Source: Orthonyx spaldingii (lineage: Eukaryota; Chordata; Aves; Passeriformes; Orthonychidae). Taken from it: a stretch of 64,000 nt of DNA. Position numbers and translations under genes: made by a program. How positions within the stretch are numbered: position 1 is the first letter of the stretch; each line of letters opens with the position of its first letter. The stretch lies in the NCBI GenBank assembly GCA_013397795.1, contig VZTJ01006079.1:62001-126000 (forward strand). Reading direction: 5' to 3'. The notes beneath the pieces are model-generated. The model did no database searches, was not told the DNA's origin, and saw only the letters and a list, made by a program, of their open reading frames with translations. Below are positions 37,901-50,854 of the stretch, one piece after another.

Positions 37901-40900
37901 CTTTCAAGATCTTCTGTTTATTATGGAGCTATTTAGCTCCTTAATTAGTTTAACAGCACTCAAATTGCTTTTTGGAACCTGACTACTTTCTGCTACCATT
38001 TAGCACCCAAATAGGGCAAATAATTTAAGACAGCTATTTCTATTACCAGTAGAAAATGACTAATATCTATCAGACATGTGTCATTCTCTGATCAACCTAA
38101 ATGGATAAGTCATAACAAAGCAGGAAATAGAAACAATTGTAGAAATTTAGAAAACATTCACTTCCATGATAATAAAAATTAAACTGTCAGAATTGCTGCT
38201 GAATCAGCAAAGCAAAATATAAGCAGCAGGTAATATTTGCATTAGATTACTAGAAAAGCTTCTTTCTCATCCAATCAAAAACTGTCTTTCAAATTGAAGT
38301 TATTAAGAAAAATATTCCAAATATATATGTATTCTCCTCCCTCAAATTCAGCAGGGTGCACCATCATTAATTTTCCAAATAAGATGTTTTGAACAAATTG
38401 CTCTTTTTAATTAACATTGTGAACAAATTCCTACAACTGGAATGTGAAAAAAAATCAAAATAATTACACAATACCTAATGAAATATTAATAACAACTTTA
38501 TTGATTCTTCTTAGGATCAGTTTTGCCTTTTCTGTATGTGAGATTCACAGAGCAGATCATAAAAATATGCCCTTATTAAAGGCTTTAATATTGAAGTATC
38601 TCATATTTTAATTCCTAGAGATTCATAGTTCAGATCAGAAAATAAAAATGTGCTCTTACTAAAGGTTTTGATAATGAAATATTTCATATTTTAACTCCTA
38701 AGACAGTAGTACTTTCCTTACAGAATAAAGTTAATCCAAAAAATCATATTTTTACATTTCTGTTTAAACCATTTCTTCTCATGTCCCTTTATGCAACATC
38801 ACTCCAAAGAGAAAGACACAGATGCTGGAATCGTGAAGGACAGAGCTGTATTACCTCCTCTGAGGAATGTGAAAGTGGAGCCAAGAAAGCACCAAATGGA
38901 AGTCCCAAAAGAACCTCAGTATCTTCAGCTGCTCTAAGAAAATAGAAGTGCCAAAGTAATATAAAATAATTCATTCTAAATTTCTATTACTTTACCATTT
39001 GTTTCCATGAGGAGGTGCAAGGTTTATATTGGCCTAGGTTTTATCAGAGTTCACAAATAGCAAGCAAATGTGTGACTGAAACATAGTTATCACTCCACAG
39101 AAAAGCATTTATCTCCTTCAAATTTGTATTAAGTGGAGCAGTTCTCTCCCCAGTTTTGGAGCTGTCCTTAGCAGAAGGGTGCTTACACTAAGTCCATTTA
39201 CAATATCTGGCAACAGTGTTCATTACCACAGATACAGAAATCTTTATGTGATGCCCTTTAACCTTCAACCTATCTGGCAATTTATTTGAATGCATAGAGG
39301 GTAAACATTAACATCACTTCAAAGCCAAAGAGTACTTTGCAGCTGTCCAATTATACTACCCTCTAATTGCTATACATAATGACCTCTAATCCTTCTGTTA
39401 ATTAACTCTTGTCTTTATGTGAAAAATGTATTTACTTTGATGCAGTGCAACCATTTTCTTAGTTCTATTTCTTCCTGTCCAGTTTTGTGCCCTTTTCAAC
39501 AGCTACAGGTATATTTCATATTACCAACTTTCTTGCTGACCTCTCTATGTTAGTATGGTGTTATCTGAGTAAATATTTTTTCGAGTGAAACAGAAGATTG
39601 ATATTTAGACCTCAAGAACTTTTAACTTAATTTTCAAACTAGAATTTCCTGGATTAAGTCACTGATTATGTAATAATTTATAGGGTCCTGTTAAATACGT
39701 ATTAGTTTAATGTAGACAGAAAACATAAAAATTAAGACACATTTAATACCCAGGCCAAAATTTCCATGGTGGAATTGGGTTTTACAAAGAGGAGAAAGCC
39801 TCCCACATCCTCCTAGAAATTTAGTAATGTTCTTAAATGCCTCTGACTTTTTTTAAAGTAGCAATAGTTGTAACTGTTGCATCAATGGTTGATTAAAACA
39901 ACAGTACATAAGTCCTAATTGATGATTGACTACAAGCATATTTGACCTGCTGTGTCAGATCCCTACAAATGCATATTAGACCCATACAGATCATAAAAGT
40001 TAAATACAACTCATATTTCACCAAGTATAATACTGCAATGCTACCCTAGATTCTCCAGTACCATTACTTGTACTGTTGTCTCTGGAAGTGGGGGAAAATT
40101 AACATTTGTCTCTGACTCTCAGTCAGCTGTGAGATAAAGAATATTTTGATGTTGCCTGGGAGATAATCATGACACCTGTGATATTTTTGATATTTTGATG
40201 TTTCCAGGACAGTGTGGCTTAGAACATCTAATGCTCATCAGAAATGTGTAATCAATATGTACATCACCTTTCCTGCAAGGCTATTTCCAGAAACTTCAGA
40301 GGAATGAGACTTTAAATAGAATATTTTTCTAATGAAAGAAGGTCACCTTTTGGCCTTTGCATTTTTCAAGAAGCTGATTAAAAATCATCAGGAATTCTTT
40401 GTTAATTATATGTGAAAAAGAAATATGAGTATCTCTCAAAATCAGGGTAAAATGAAATAAACCACCCGACATGATGGTTGTAAACAGCAGTCAACACTAC
40501 AGCTACGTAATGGATAGGGGAAGTGGCCTTATTAGTGAACAATTATACAGTCATACACATTTTCAATACTGTAACTCCCTAAATTTAAGCAGACATCCAC
40601 TCACTTAGAACAGTGCCAGAAAAGGCCAAATGGAGATGGCAAGGTCCGTAAGAAAAACAGAACTGACATTTCCCCTAACTTACCCTTGCGCAGGGGGGAT
40701 ACTTCTACTGTCATTTTCTTTGGAAGCAGATGTCCTCAGCCACTGACAGTTCAAAACAGAGCTGCAGATACTTTCCCCACCCTCCACCAGCCCCCTGCAC
40801 TCCAACTAGATATTTGCTGCAAACTTCACAGATTTGTAGGTTAAGCTTCTTTTCCAAAAGGCATTACTTGAACTGCCATATCATACGGGAGCTCAAATTG

Positions 40901-41764
40901 CTGTTCAATCTGTTATTAGACATATTTCCCTAGTGGATACATTTTATTGGCATTTCCTGTTCTTCCATCAGGTACAGATAAAATATTTATAGATCCCATC
41001 ACTTAAAGTAGACTAAATGAGAGAAGGAACCTCACAGTAAAATGCTTTTTACAAAACAAAAAGGAAGACATTTATTTCTTATTTTGAAAGCACAATGTAT
41101 CTTCTTCTCGAAATATATGCAGCTTAATCTCGGATACGGGGTCACTGTTGCATTTTGACTTATTAGAAGTTATTCTAATCATCTATCCTTTTGAAACATA
41201 TTCAGTTGGAATTCCTGTTTACTTGTTCAGCTTACCACTGTAACTGGTGAAAACACTGCAAATTGACATAACATGAACAAATATTGGTAATTAATAGTGC
41301 TGTAAGAAAAAATATGCATACTAACTTGGTAAGTGCAATTTGTGTATTCATAGTTTAAGTTTTCCTCCTTCAAGGAAAAAAAATTATTTGAATGAGTTTT
41401 CCACTTCAGATGATGTGTTTCAATGAATGCTGATATTTTTATATGTCTCTATTCCTTGTCTTGGTAAGCATGACACCAGCTGTTATTTATAACAAACTAT
41501 TCTAAGCAATATTTGATGTTTTCCCTCTTAAGCTTAGTAACAGTTTGATACAACAGCAGTGAAATAAAAATACTACCATATTATTCATTTGAACTATACT
41601 GAAGTGAGAAGGGGAAACAGCCACATTTGGAAATGCACATTTTTTTAAGAACATCTGTGTTTCATACAAATTTTGAATATTTCAGAGTTCTTATGTCTAC
41701 CTGTTTTGGTAAGAGCCCTGACTCTCAGTCACTTGAATTCAAGATCAGCATCAGAATAGCAATG
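34996..41764. other. unique AT-rich DNA, no gene seen
   Basis: This stretch of about 6.8 kb lacks any recognisable transposon or gene. It contains an old tandem duplication at 38541-38701. Open frames at 36659-36944, 38974-38789 and 40730-40933 are short and motif-free. Such a repeat-poor stretch could hold conserved regulatory DNA, but nothing in the sequence alone shows it. Confidence 0.5.
38541..38701. repeat. diverged tandem duplication, unit about 80 bp
   Basis: Copy A (38541-38618) and copy B (38619-38701) share the order AGATTCA-AG / CAGATCA / TAAAAAT / CTTA-TAAAGG / TAAT-TGAA / TCATATTTTAA-TCCTA. They differ by scattered substitutions and a few small indels, roughly 80 % alike by eye. 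It is an old local duplication. Confidence 0.8.
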
Positions 41765-43313
41765 TGTAGTGGTTTGAGTTCGCTCACCTGAGTTTCTGGT
41801 TAAACGCCAGCACATCTACCAGATTTTATTCAATTTGGCTATGAGATAAGGATTAGGAGTAGGTAAAGCAGGCTCAAACATTAAAGGATATAAAGAAAGT
41901 TTATTAACAGACCTACAAGGAAGGAGGAAAAAAATTAAGAACCAGAACAAAACTCTCAGAACACCTCCGCTCCTTCCACCTCTCTACTCCTTTCCCAGTG
42001 ACAATACAAAAAACAACACTTCGACTTTCAGTCAGTTTACCACCTCTAAATTAGTCTTTTCTCAGTTCATTTAGGGAGACCAGTGTCCTCCTGCTTTACC
42101 ATGTTGACTTTTCCACAAGATATACAGTTCTTATGGTTTTCAGCCTCACAACTAGCAGCCGCCCAGGAGAAAAACATCTGCTTGTTGTGGAAAGTCCCTC
42201 CCACACCAGTAGCCTTCCCACAGCTACTACGGTGGGTTATGATGGTTCATGGGGTATTCTTTCAAGGATGTGTGATTCTACTGCAGCAACAAAGAAATCC
42301 CCTTCTTCCATGACTGGCAACGTAAGTCCTCTTTCACCATTCCCCGGGGCAAGGGATCTGGATCACAGCTTCTTTTCTATCTCTGCTCAAACTTCTCATC
42401 AGGCTGCAATTACTTCAATATCTACTTATCTCTACACAGGTGTCTTAGTTCACTGGCTGCACTGGCTGCAGTCAGAATGTCATGTACCCCCTTGGACCAT
42501 TTCCTCATACATTACAGGGAATATTTTAGCTTAGTCTCAACCATGGTTTCACAGAAGAATTTTCAGCTTCCATATTGAAGCACTCCTCATACGCCTCCCT
42601 CTAGGCGTCGGCTCTGCTTCTCTCACTGACTTTCCAAGTCTCTATGCTGTGTTTCTGTAGGTGTCCTCACTCTGTCCATTCAGGGGAGAATGGGTGTCTG
42701 AAAGTTTCATCTCGGCAATGAAAGGGTTAATCTCTCTCTCGGGCCTCTGCGACAGTCTCATGATTTCTGCCGGGTTGTTTAAAAAGTCTGAGCCAGGGTG
42801 CGGAAGCAGTCAGAGTTTCATCAGCCTTGCTCTGCGAAGCTGACCCGGCCCGGCGGGGCTAGACCGACCCAGGGTGATAGAGCAGGCCCCAGCCCGAGTT
42901 GGATGGAGCCAGCCCGGCCCTGCCCGCTGTGCTTGGAATGTTTGCCGAGCTGCATCCGAGCCAGAGAGCTCAGGCCCAGTCCTCCCCCATGCTCAGCTGC
43001 ACTGCCGCTCCAAACCCCTCTTCCCCAACCCCCCCTCCCTCTGGGGGTGGGGAGGGCAAGGGCCCAGTCTTACTGGAGAGAGAAGCAGAGGACCTGCTTC
43101 TCTGGCAGCAACAGGACAAGAAAACTCTTTTCTCAGGTGTCCCTCTCTAAAATAAGGGGTTTTTTTTATGGAGGCAGAATAACTTTTAATTGGATTGTAT
43201 ACCTATCAATACTCAAAACTAGCTGGTCACTAGCTCTGTCTCCTAGGAAGCAAGCTGTACTACTTCCTGCAGCATAGATCACCTCCAAGACCGACCCTTC
43301 CTGGGCAAACCCA
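41765..43313 (-). mobile_element. long LTR, minus strand (copy 1, fuller copy)
   Basis: On the minus strand the element starts near TGGGTTTGCCCAGGAAGG (43313 downward) and ends CTCAAACCACTACA at 41765. The R/U5 side carries GTTAATAAACTTTCTTTATA (signal AATAAA, complement of 41900-41905) and a second AATAAA (complement of 41825-41830). This order, with AAACCACnACA at the end, is that of known songbird LTRs of this type. It is about 1.55 kb with a GC-rich block at 42838-43075. The plus-strand frames inside (42083-42313, 42133-42534, 42798-43277) are antisense to the LTR and not evidence of a gene. No target duplication is evident and no retroviral coding region adjoins on either side. Confidence 0.82.
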
Positions 43314-46300
43314 GGACTGGAGCTTGGATGACTACTTAGCTTTCCTGCAGTTTAGCCACACATCTAGAGCAAATGAATTTGATGTATTCCTTAAGCACAT
43401 GTTATATGGTAATGTGGAATGGTATGGCTCTACAGGGCTAGGCACAATGTCTGCAACCCTTGGACAGGCTTCTCCAAGTGTGTCAAGTCCCTGCCAGTGC
43501 AAGCTGAAGATCAGCGACACTTAACTATTGTGCCAGTTTGTTAAATAAAGCAAGCCAATGTTTCATAACCTCAATGGCATATTCTTTCCACTTAATAAAG
43601 CTGCTCATGAGAGTGTGTAGGGGGGCAGTGCTGCATTATCAGATTTTCAGATGCTTGTTTTATTTATAGAAAGCCTGGGGCTTCCTTTTATAAAAAAGGC
43701 TAGTCTAAATGGATTTTGAATTGGAGTAGAGCACTGAAAGTTTAACTGAGATTTTCAGAAATGATGAGAGAAAACAGCAGTAACAAACATCTACCCAATA
43801 TTTGAATTGTGTGCCAGGCTGATGAGACAGTTTTGTCACTAAGGTAGTTTTCTTGCACTATCATTATCGCCTTAAATATTCCACTTTTAAATTTATTTAA
43901 TTGCAGCATTCATCTTGAATTTTTTCTTGAACTTTCCATTCTTTTTTCTTTACTTAACACTATTGGTAAGTACACCTTATACTGTGCTATGAGGATTTTT
44001 TAAAATCAGAATTATTTTTAATTTCTTATTCAAGTTGGTAGTGTCATCAGTGAAATTCAAAGTTTACAAATATTAATTGTAAGGTTCTGTGTTGGGATGG
44101 AATGAGAAATAAATAATTAAATAAAAGGAAGACAAAAAAAAACTTGTGGCACTGAAGAAAATGATTCAAACTGTAGTTTTGATTTTGTATGCTGAAAAAC
44201 ATTTAAACACTGCTAAATCTTACATGTATTATGACTGTTTGCTGAAACACTGTTTTAATTAACATATAATAACACATTTATTCATTGTAGTTTTTTGAAA
44301 AAGAGTACTCCTTCAATGTTATTTTACCCACTCTATAATTGCAAGAAAACTATAAATACAGTCTTAAAATAAACAGACTCAATATGAGCAATTTCTAAGT
44401 AAAGTATGAGGTTTAAAGGTCATGGGCAAATAAAATAAAAAATTATTTTTGTCCCAGAATCCTGCCATAAAGCATTAAATCTGGCTCAGACTCAAATTTC
44501 TGTTACTGCAGCATTGAGTGAATCTGTTAACTGGTATGGTAATTTTAGCTGAATGTAATATAGAATGTAATTCTGAGGCTATTTTCATAGTGACCTAATT
44601 AATTTTTTTTCCAATAAGATACAGAAGTCTAATTACATTATAAAACGAGTAACTTTTTTTTCCTTCAATCTACAGTGACAAGTTCCCAATTGTATCCCCT
44701 CTATTTTTGCATATTTATGTTTCTCTTGCTCACTTGTAGGAAGAGATGTGTCAGCTTCATGCAGCTGCTTACTGCACATAGAAGAGCTCCCGTGTGTACA
44801 TCAGGGTGCTCACTGCAGCACAATAAGTGGATGTGGGGGACTCCTGATCCCTGTAGATTATCTCCAGTGATAGAACCTCATTTCAAGCACTCAGTGTCAT
44901 CCAACTAATGTCAAACTCTGCTTGCTTCATCTCATTTTGTCTTGTTATCAGCCTGTGTATTAAACTGTCATCTAGCAAGTTGTCTCAAGAGATGGTCCTT
45001 AGTGCAGTGCTTATGCTTTCTGTTTCTACACAAGTAATAACATGCACTATTATAGTCTCATTTTACTGTTAAATTTTCTGAATTATTTCAATAAACTAAA
45101 GTCTACTGAACTACTTTGGAAGCAATTTACATTGCTATATGATTCTGTATTAAGTCTGCTGCATAAATGAGAAAGTCGTGCTTTCTAATATAAGATTAAC
45201 TCTGGTTAAATCTAGTGTGTTTTACAGTACAAGGAGTTTTGGTGTTACCTAGTTAATATCATGAGCAGAAAATATTTTACCCTCCACCTAGAAGTATGTG
45301 TAGGATTCGACTGAATTAGATGTCAGCAAACTGGAAGTTAGTTTCTGCTAATCATCTACAAATATGTTCTCAAAGTGGATGTGTATGCAAAGTGGATTCT
45401 AAATTCTCCACTGTCATCCAGAAAACAATTTTGTATACATAACATATCCCCCATTCTCATTTGCTATGATAGAACAATAGACAGGTGTCCTGTTGAAGAC
45501 TCCACCTTATTAAAGACTCTTCACTTCTCTCAAGAACAAAAAGAGGTGAAAACCTAACAAGGAAATTTTGAAGCTGTACTTTTTCAATATCTTCTGTGAA
45601 GTTATGAGTCCTAAATTATAAGCCAATAATTAACATGAATGTAGCTAGGCCACAGATTCCAGGATAGCAGTTCACAAGATTTGCGTATTTGTCCTTTCCA
45701 ATCAAAGAAATAGTCAAAACATTACTTATCAGTCCTACTGACAATAAAAAAATATAAAATAACATCTTGTAGTTTCAAAAAAGCTAAAACACACTGTGGT
45801 AGTTAATAGGTTTACAAAACTCATTGTCCTCTAGGACAGATGTCTTGAAGAGTTTATTGTTTCTTCACAGTGAGTAGTCACTTAGCATATGGAGGGGGAA
45901 GAAGGAAAGGAAAAAAGCAGACAGAGAATGCAGACTATGAAATTGGGAATGAGAACATGAAAACAGCTGATCTAGAATTATTACAAGGTGAAAAAAAGTG
46001 GAAGATATCTACTTCCTGGGATGTGGGAAAACCAGAAATATTTTACAAAGCTCCAAGAATTAAAAGCGAATATATTAGTCCTCAGTGTAATTTTTCCCAC
46101 TAAGATACAAGCCAGCTAGTTCTGCTGACAGTCAACAATCTCAGAGTAACTACTCTCTAAGAAAAAGGTAATCAAATTGAAAATGCATTTATTGTCAGAA
46201 CAATTACCTTTAATCTCTAGTCCCCTGGTTCAAAGTCCCAGTTTCTAGCCACAGACCCAGCTCACCTAAAATTTTACACCTGCCTCTTGTCCAAGCACTC

Positions 46301-49300
46301 AACCTATTCCCACCTTCCTCCTCAAACCCCTCAGAGTTGCCTCTGCACATCCCAGGGGAACTGGGCATAATCAAACTCTTTTGAGAATAGAAACTAGCTA
46401 GGAAAAAGTCTTTTTTTCCCGGTTTACTACTACTTTACCCTTTTGTGTTTCAGGTCAATGTTTTATTCTCTCTGCACTCAATGCTTTCCCTCCCACATTT
46501 CTAACACCAAGAAGAGAAAAAACCTATTTCATTTCCAGAGAAGAAAGACCCTTTGTTCTGTCTTCATTAGAAGCATGCAGGGTTGTAGTTATGCTGAAAT
46601 TATCCTTCTGCCCCAGATCAAATACACATATCAGGAAACATCTATGTGGGAAATGCAAAACCTGCAATGCTAAGAGGTCCTTTTTTAATATCTATGAACT
46701 TCCATGTTTCCAAGGCACATAATTTAGCCCAGTTGGGTACATTTTCACAAGGACATGAGGAAGAAATCATACAATCATATAATGCCTATGTATTTTCTTA
46801 ACCTCGTTTCTGGACTGAAATTTCATCAAAACAGAATATACCTAGCATCAAAATTTTCTATACAACTGTTAGAACATAAACCAAGTTCTCTTTAACAATT
46901 AATTTCAATGATCTGTTGTGATAGCCAATGCTATCAGGGTCACCTGTTGAATAAACTGTGAATGGATAAAATTTTATTTTACAAAGACTTCTAATTTCAT
47001 TGAATTGCAAGAGATTTGCACCAGAATACTCACAGGTATTTATTCATGAAAATAGTTCAACTACTTTGAAATACTGCTTAATATTAAAATCTTCTGAGGA
47101 ATTCTTGGATAAAAAACTACAAAACACAAAAGAAATTATGAATTCAGACAAGACCTAACACAATTTTTAACTTTGCTATCAAATAGTCTAGTTTTTAAAT
47201 CCCTAGCATACGATCCACTTTAGTATATCTAATTACACTATGACCTGTTCTATAGTGCATTCAAAAACTTCTAAACATAATTGCATTTACCAAGAAAAAC
47301 TTTGTCTAAAGAGAAAAGAGTTTTCTACATTCCATTCTGTCAGACAGAATGAGCATAGACTGTCACACTGAAAACTCAGATACTGAGGAACATCACTGAT
47401 GACCTGAAGACATCAGGCCTTTAGCAGAAGGAAAAATAATTCGTACTTTCTCTAACTTGAACTTTGTGCTGAACTTCACTTCACAATATGTTTCTGACAA
47501 ATTATCTACTTTCTATTGATCACTTAGAACTGAAGAAGTCAGAGGTGAACCTTTTTTGGATTGCTTGTTTATTTTTGTTATACTGAGCTCTTTTACCATC
47601 ATTAAATGTCAGCAATACAGCTGAACAAGATGCTTCTTACTGACAGCAACACACAGAAATTTCTTGGATTGCAACTGTGTAGTCTAGGTCTCCAAATTCA
47701 AACACAGCTGTCTTGAATACTCATTCCTCACAACTCATTCCACAGACATGGCAGGCATGCTGGAAAGGACAGAAAGTATTGTGGTAATGCAGTAGGTATT
47801 TGCGGATTGCAAGTTTTCACTATTGTGACCTACTAAGATAACACTGTAAATTACTAAGATAATATTATACTTTCATAGGCACTACACAGAGTCACAGAGA
47901 GATAAGTGTTTTCTTTAAAAAGTACCTTGTATCTTTAAGGTTCTTAGCATCTTTTGTTATTACAGCATTTTAAAGTACTGAAAATAACACTTCTAAAATT
48001 ATTTGTTCCTTCCTAGTTAAGAAGTAACACAGATATTAAAGAATGCACTGGTTACTTTAAATTTACCTTTGTTTCATATGGTGAAAATCTCTAAACATTT
48101 ATGAATCATTTAAAACATTTCATTGACCTACTTTTAAAAAATCTTATATTAACAGGAAAAAGTGACTTCATTTTTCAGCTGAAGTCTAGTTACAATGAAA
48201 ACCCATGGTAATTATTTCAGTCATCAACATAATCCCAAAAGGTGGTATTTTATGCGGTGATCAGACCTCTCAGATATTTTTGCCTCATTAAGTTTTATAA
48301 TGCTGCTATTCTTGTAAGCACTTTGTCCTATAAATGCAAAACCACATCAGCTAGAGTCAGCCAACAGAGACCAAGGGGACTCAAGAGACACAAGCAGATT
48401 ATTCTATTGTTTTTAGTTTTGGGGGTAGTCCAAGTCATTTCAGGAATAAAAGATAATAAAGTCCAAGTAAACAGCATAAATTTCCATTATGAATCTGAAA
48501 CACAAAATCTGGAACTGTTTTTTGATTCCCATCAAGTTTCAAGTGTCCTCAGACTTAAAGCTCTAAACAGAATCCATTGATGGAAAAAAATTGCAAGTTA
48601 ACACAAATACCACAAAGCAAAACATGGCAAACAGCTAAACCAAGATGCAATGCCACAGATTGGTGAAACGTACAGTAGCACAGCACAGATGGACCAAGTT
48701 CTGTTCAACTGCAGGAGGTTAACCCTTACTTGGATTTTTGTTTATTTTAATTAGAATAATCAAGATATTAATCCCTAATAGGACTCTTCTGCTTTTAATG
48801 CAATAAAACTACAGATTAAAATTGTATGAAAGTATTTGGCAGTTGATATAACTGCTCAAGAAAAATATTTTGTGGAAACTTGGAATAAATCCACTCTCAA
48901 AAAAAGAGTGAAAGGAACCTGGTATAAACTTGGGAAAACATTTTTCTTTGTGGTTTTAGAGAAAAAATCTTTATCTGAGAGGCAAGAACATTTCAGGGCC
49001 ATCATGAAACTCTCTGGGTTCAATAGAAACAACCTAACAGTTCCCAGGTAATCAAATTCCAGACTACAGAAGAAAAGCGTTCAATTCGGAAAATATTGTG
49101 GTGAAGCCTTTTTATTTTTGAAGGGGAAAAATATTTTTCTGCTGAACTTCTTAATAAATTTAATATGAATTTAAATACAAAATGCTTAATTCTATGCTCT
49201 AGTTGTACAAGCTCTAATAGACTTGGACCTGTCCAACAACAACCATTTCCTACCTCACTTCTGTTTTTCTATGATCTCTCTACTTATCATTAGGAAAGAG

Positions 49301-50849
49301 ACTATAAGGAGGTTCTTCAAAAGTCATCAGTTGCTAGGAAAGGGAGTGATGAAGAAAGAAAGTAGTTTTCCAAATAGTGGAAAATTATACCAGTAATGAT
49401 AAAAAGCATATAAGATTGAACTAAAAGTTCAGAAGTCTTGAACAGAAGCAGAAAAATCCCTAAAAGAGTATGTTATAGGAACATAAATTATATTTCAATT
49501 CTAACATTCCTAAAAAATGTGATAGACAATTTAATCACAATGTTACTGAAATACAAATATTATTGAAAAAGGGATTCATAGATCTGCTCTTAAAAAAACC
49601 AAAACCCAAACAACTTATTTAAAATGAAAGAACTATAATAGTCTCTCCTTTAGAGAGACTAATAAAAGTGATGAAAAAACTTGAAGCACACATTTAATTT
49701 TTTGATTAATGAAAGCAAATTTTAATCCCTCTGTATTAGTTCTAGTATTCAACCAATCCTAATATTGGAGACAGAATAGAGTTCATTGTACAGTATACTT
49801 AATGACTTGAACAGGTTTTGTACTTTTGATTGGAGTATAGAATAAATCAAACAAAACAACACAGATTTCTGCCACATTTACATTGGTAGAAGTGTTAACT
49901 AACTTGCTATTTGAACTTGGCTCTCTTAAACGTCAGACCAAGATGGATTTAATTTGGATTTATACCGGTATAACAAAGCACCTCCTCATTGATACAAATC
50001 TGCTTACTCTTTCATTGCAACAATCTTGCAACACACTTGCAACAATCCCATCCCTTCTATTCCTGAACATCTCCAAGATTATCTGAAAAATGTGTTGTGT
50101 TTTGTAATGTGGTGAGCTAGTCAGCAATTGCTTTGAGACCTTATTCATTCTGCAGATGAGTCATAATAAATCAGATTTGAAAGCAGGCCATTTCCAGAGC
50201 TGACAAACTAATGTATTATCATTGTGTAACCTTAGCTGACACAAGAATGTAATTTAGTTTTTAAAATTATTAATATTTATATCTGCAAATTCATAATAAT
50301 TTTCATGCTAAAAGAGTCTTTCAGGCACTCACTCCTCCTTTTATATTAAAATATTTTACAAAATTTCAAAGGTGTACATTACAGCACTGGAAAGGTTGAA
50401 CTAATTAGAAACTAGACACAAGGTTAATGGGAGAATAAGGCCCCTGCTTAAAATAAATCTCTATTATTTTAGAAGACAAATACACTAACAAGTACTTACA
50501 CTCCACATTATTGCAGGGAGTTATTAGAGAGCTAAAATGTTGTACATAGGTGATCAGCTATAAAGTTGCAAGTAAAACAAACCTAATCTACAAGAGATCA
50601 ACCAGGTCAGATCAGGAAGTCTTTATAACTTAACAGGATGTTCTTCTCCACCTGTCACATCCCACCTACAAGGCGGGGAGAGCAACTAAGACTCACAAAC
50701 ACCCTTGACGTGGATTAGGGTGAGAAAACTCTCAAGGTCTGTACATAAACACCAACTTTAATGGAACCAATGTTCCACAAATCCTGACCCTCTCACAATT
50801 ATATTTACCTAAGCTATGAGGCTTTATGAGAAGTCAAGGTAGGTCTTAT
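43314..50849. other. 7.5 kb between the two long LTRs: unique AT-rich DNA, no retroviral genes
   Basis: No gag, pol or env motif, primer binding site or polypurine tract is seen beside either LTR, so this is not the inside of one provirus. Polyadenylation-like AATAAA words at about 43545 and 43595 and frames at 43324-43524, 44675-44908, 45870-46103 and 48242-48580 (112 codons) have no recognisable family. No CR1 tail is present. Confidence 0.55.
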
Positions 50850-50854
50850 GTTAC
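50850..50854. repeat. candidate left target duplication GTTAC of LTR copy 2
   Basis: GTTAC adjoins the LTR edge at 50855 and recurs at 52176-52180. It leaves five extra bases (CGAGA) beyond the conserved LTR end, so the exact boundary is uncertain. Confidence 0.5.

Noticed and set aside
42133..42534. 133-codon plus-strand frame, repeated at 51223-51621, as a gene
   Set aside because: Both lie antisense inside an LTR whose polyadenylation signals are on the minus strand. The frame is preserved only because that part of the two copies is identical.
42798..43277. 159-codon Pro/Ser/Arg-rich frame as a protein
   Set aside because: It lies in the GC-rich part of the LTR, where long frames arise by composition. 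Copy 2 breaks it by deletion.
48242..48580. 112-codon plus frame as a gene
   Set aside because: No recognisable domain and no supporting start, splice or polyadenylation context.
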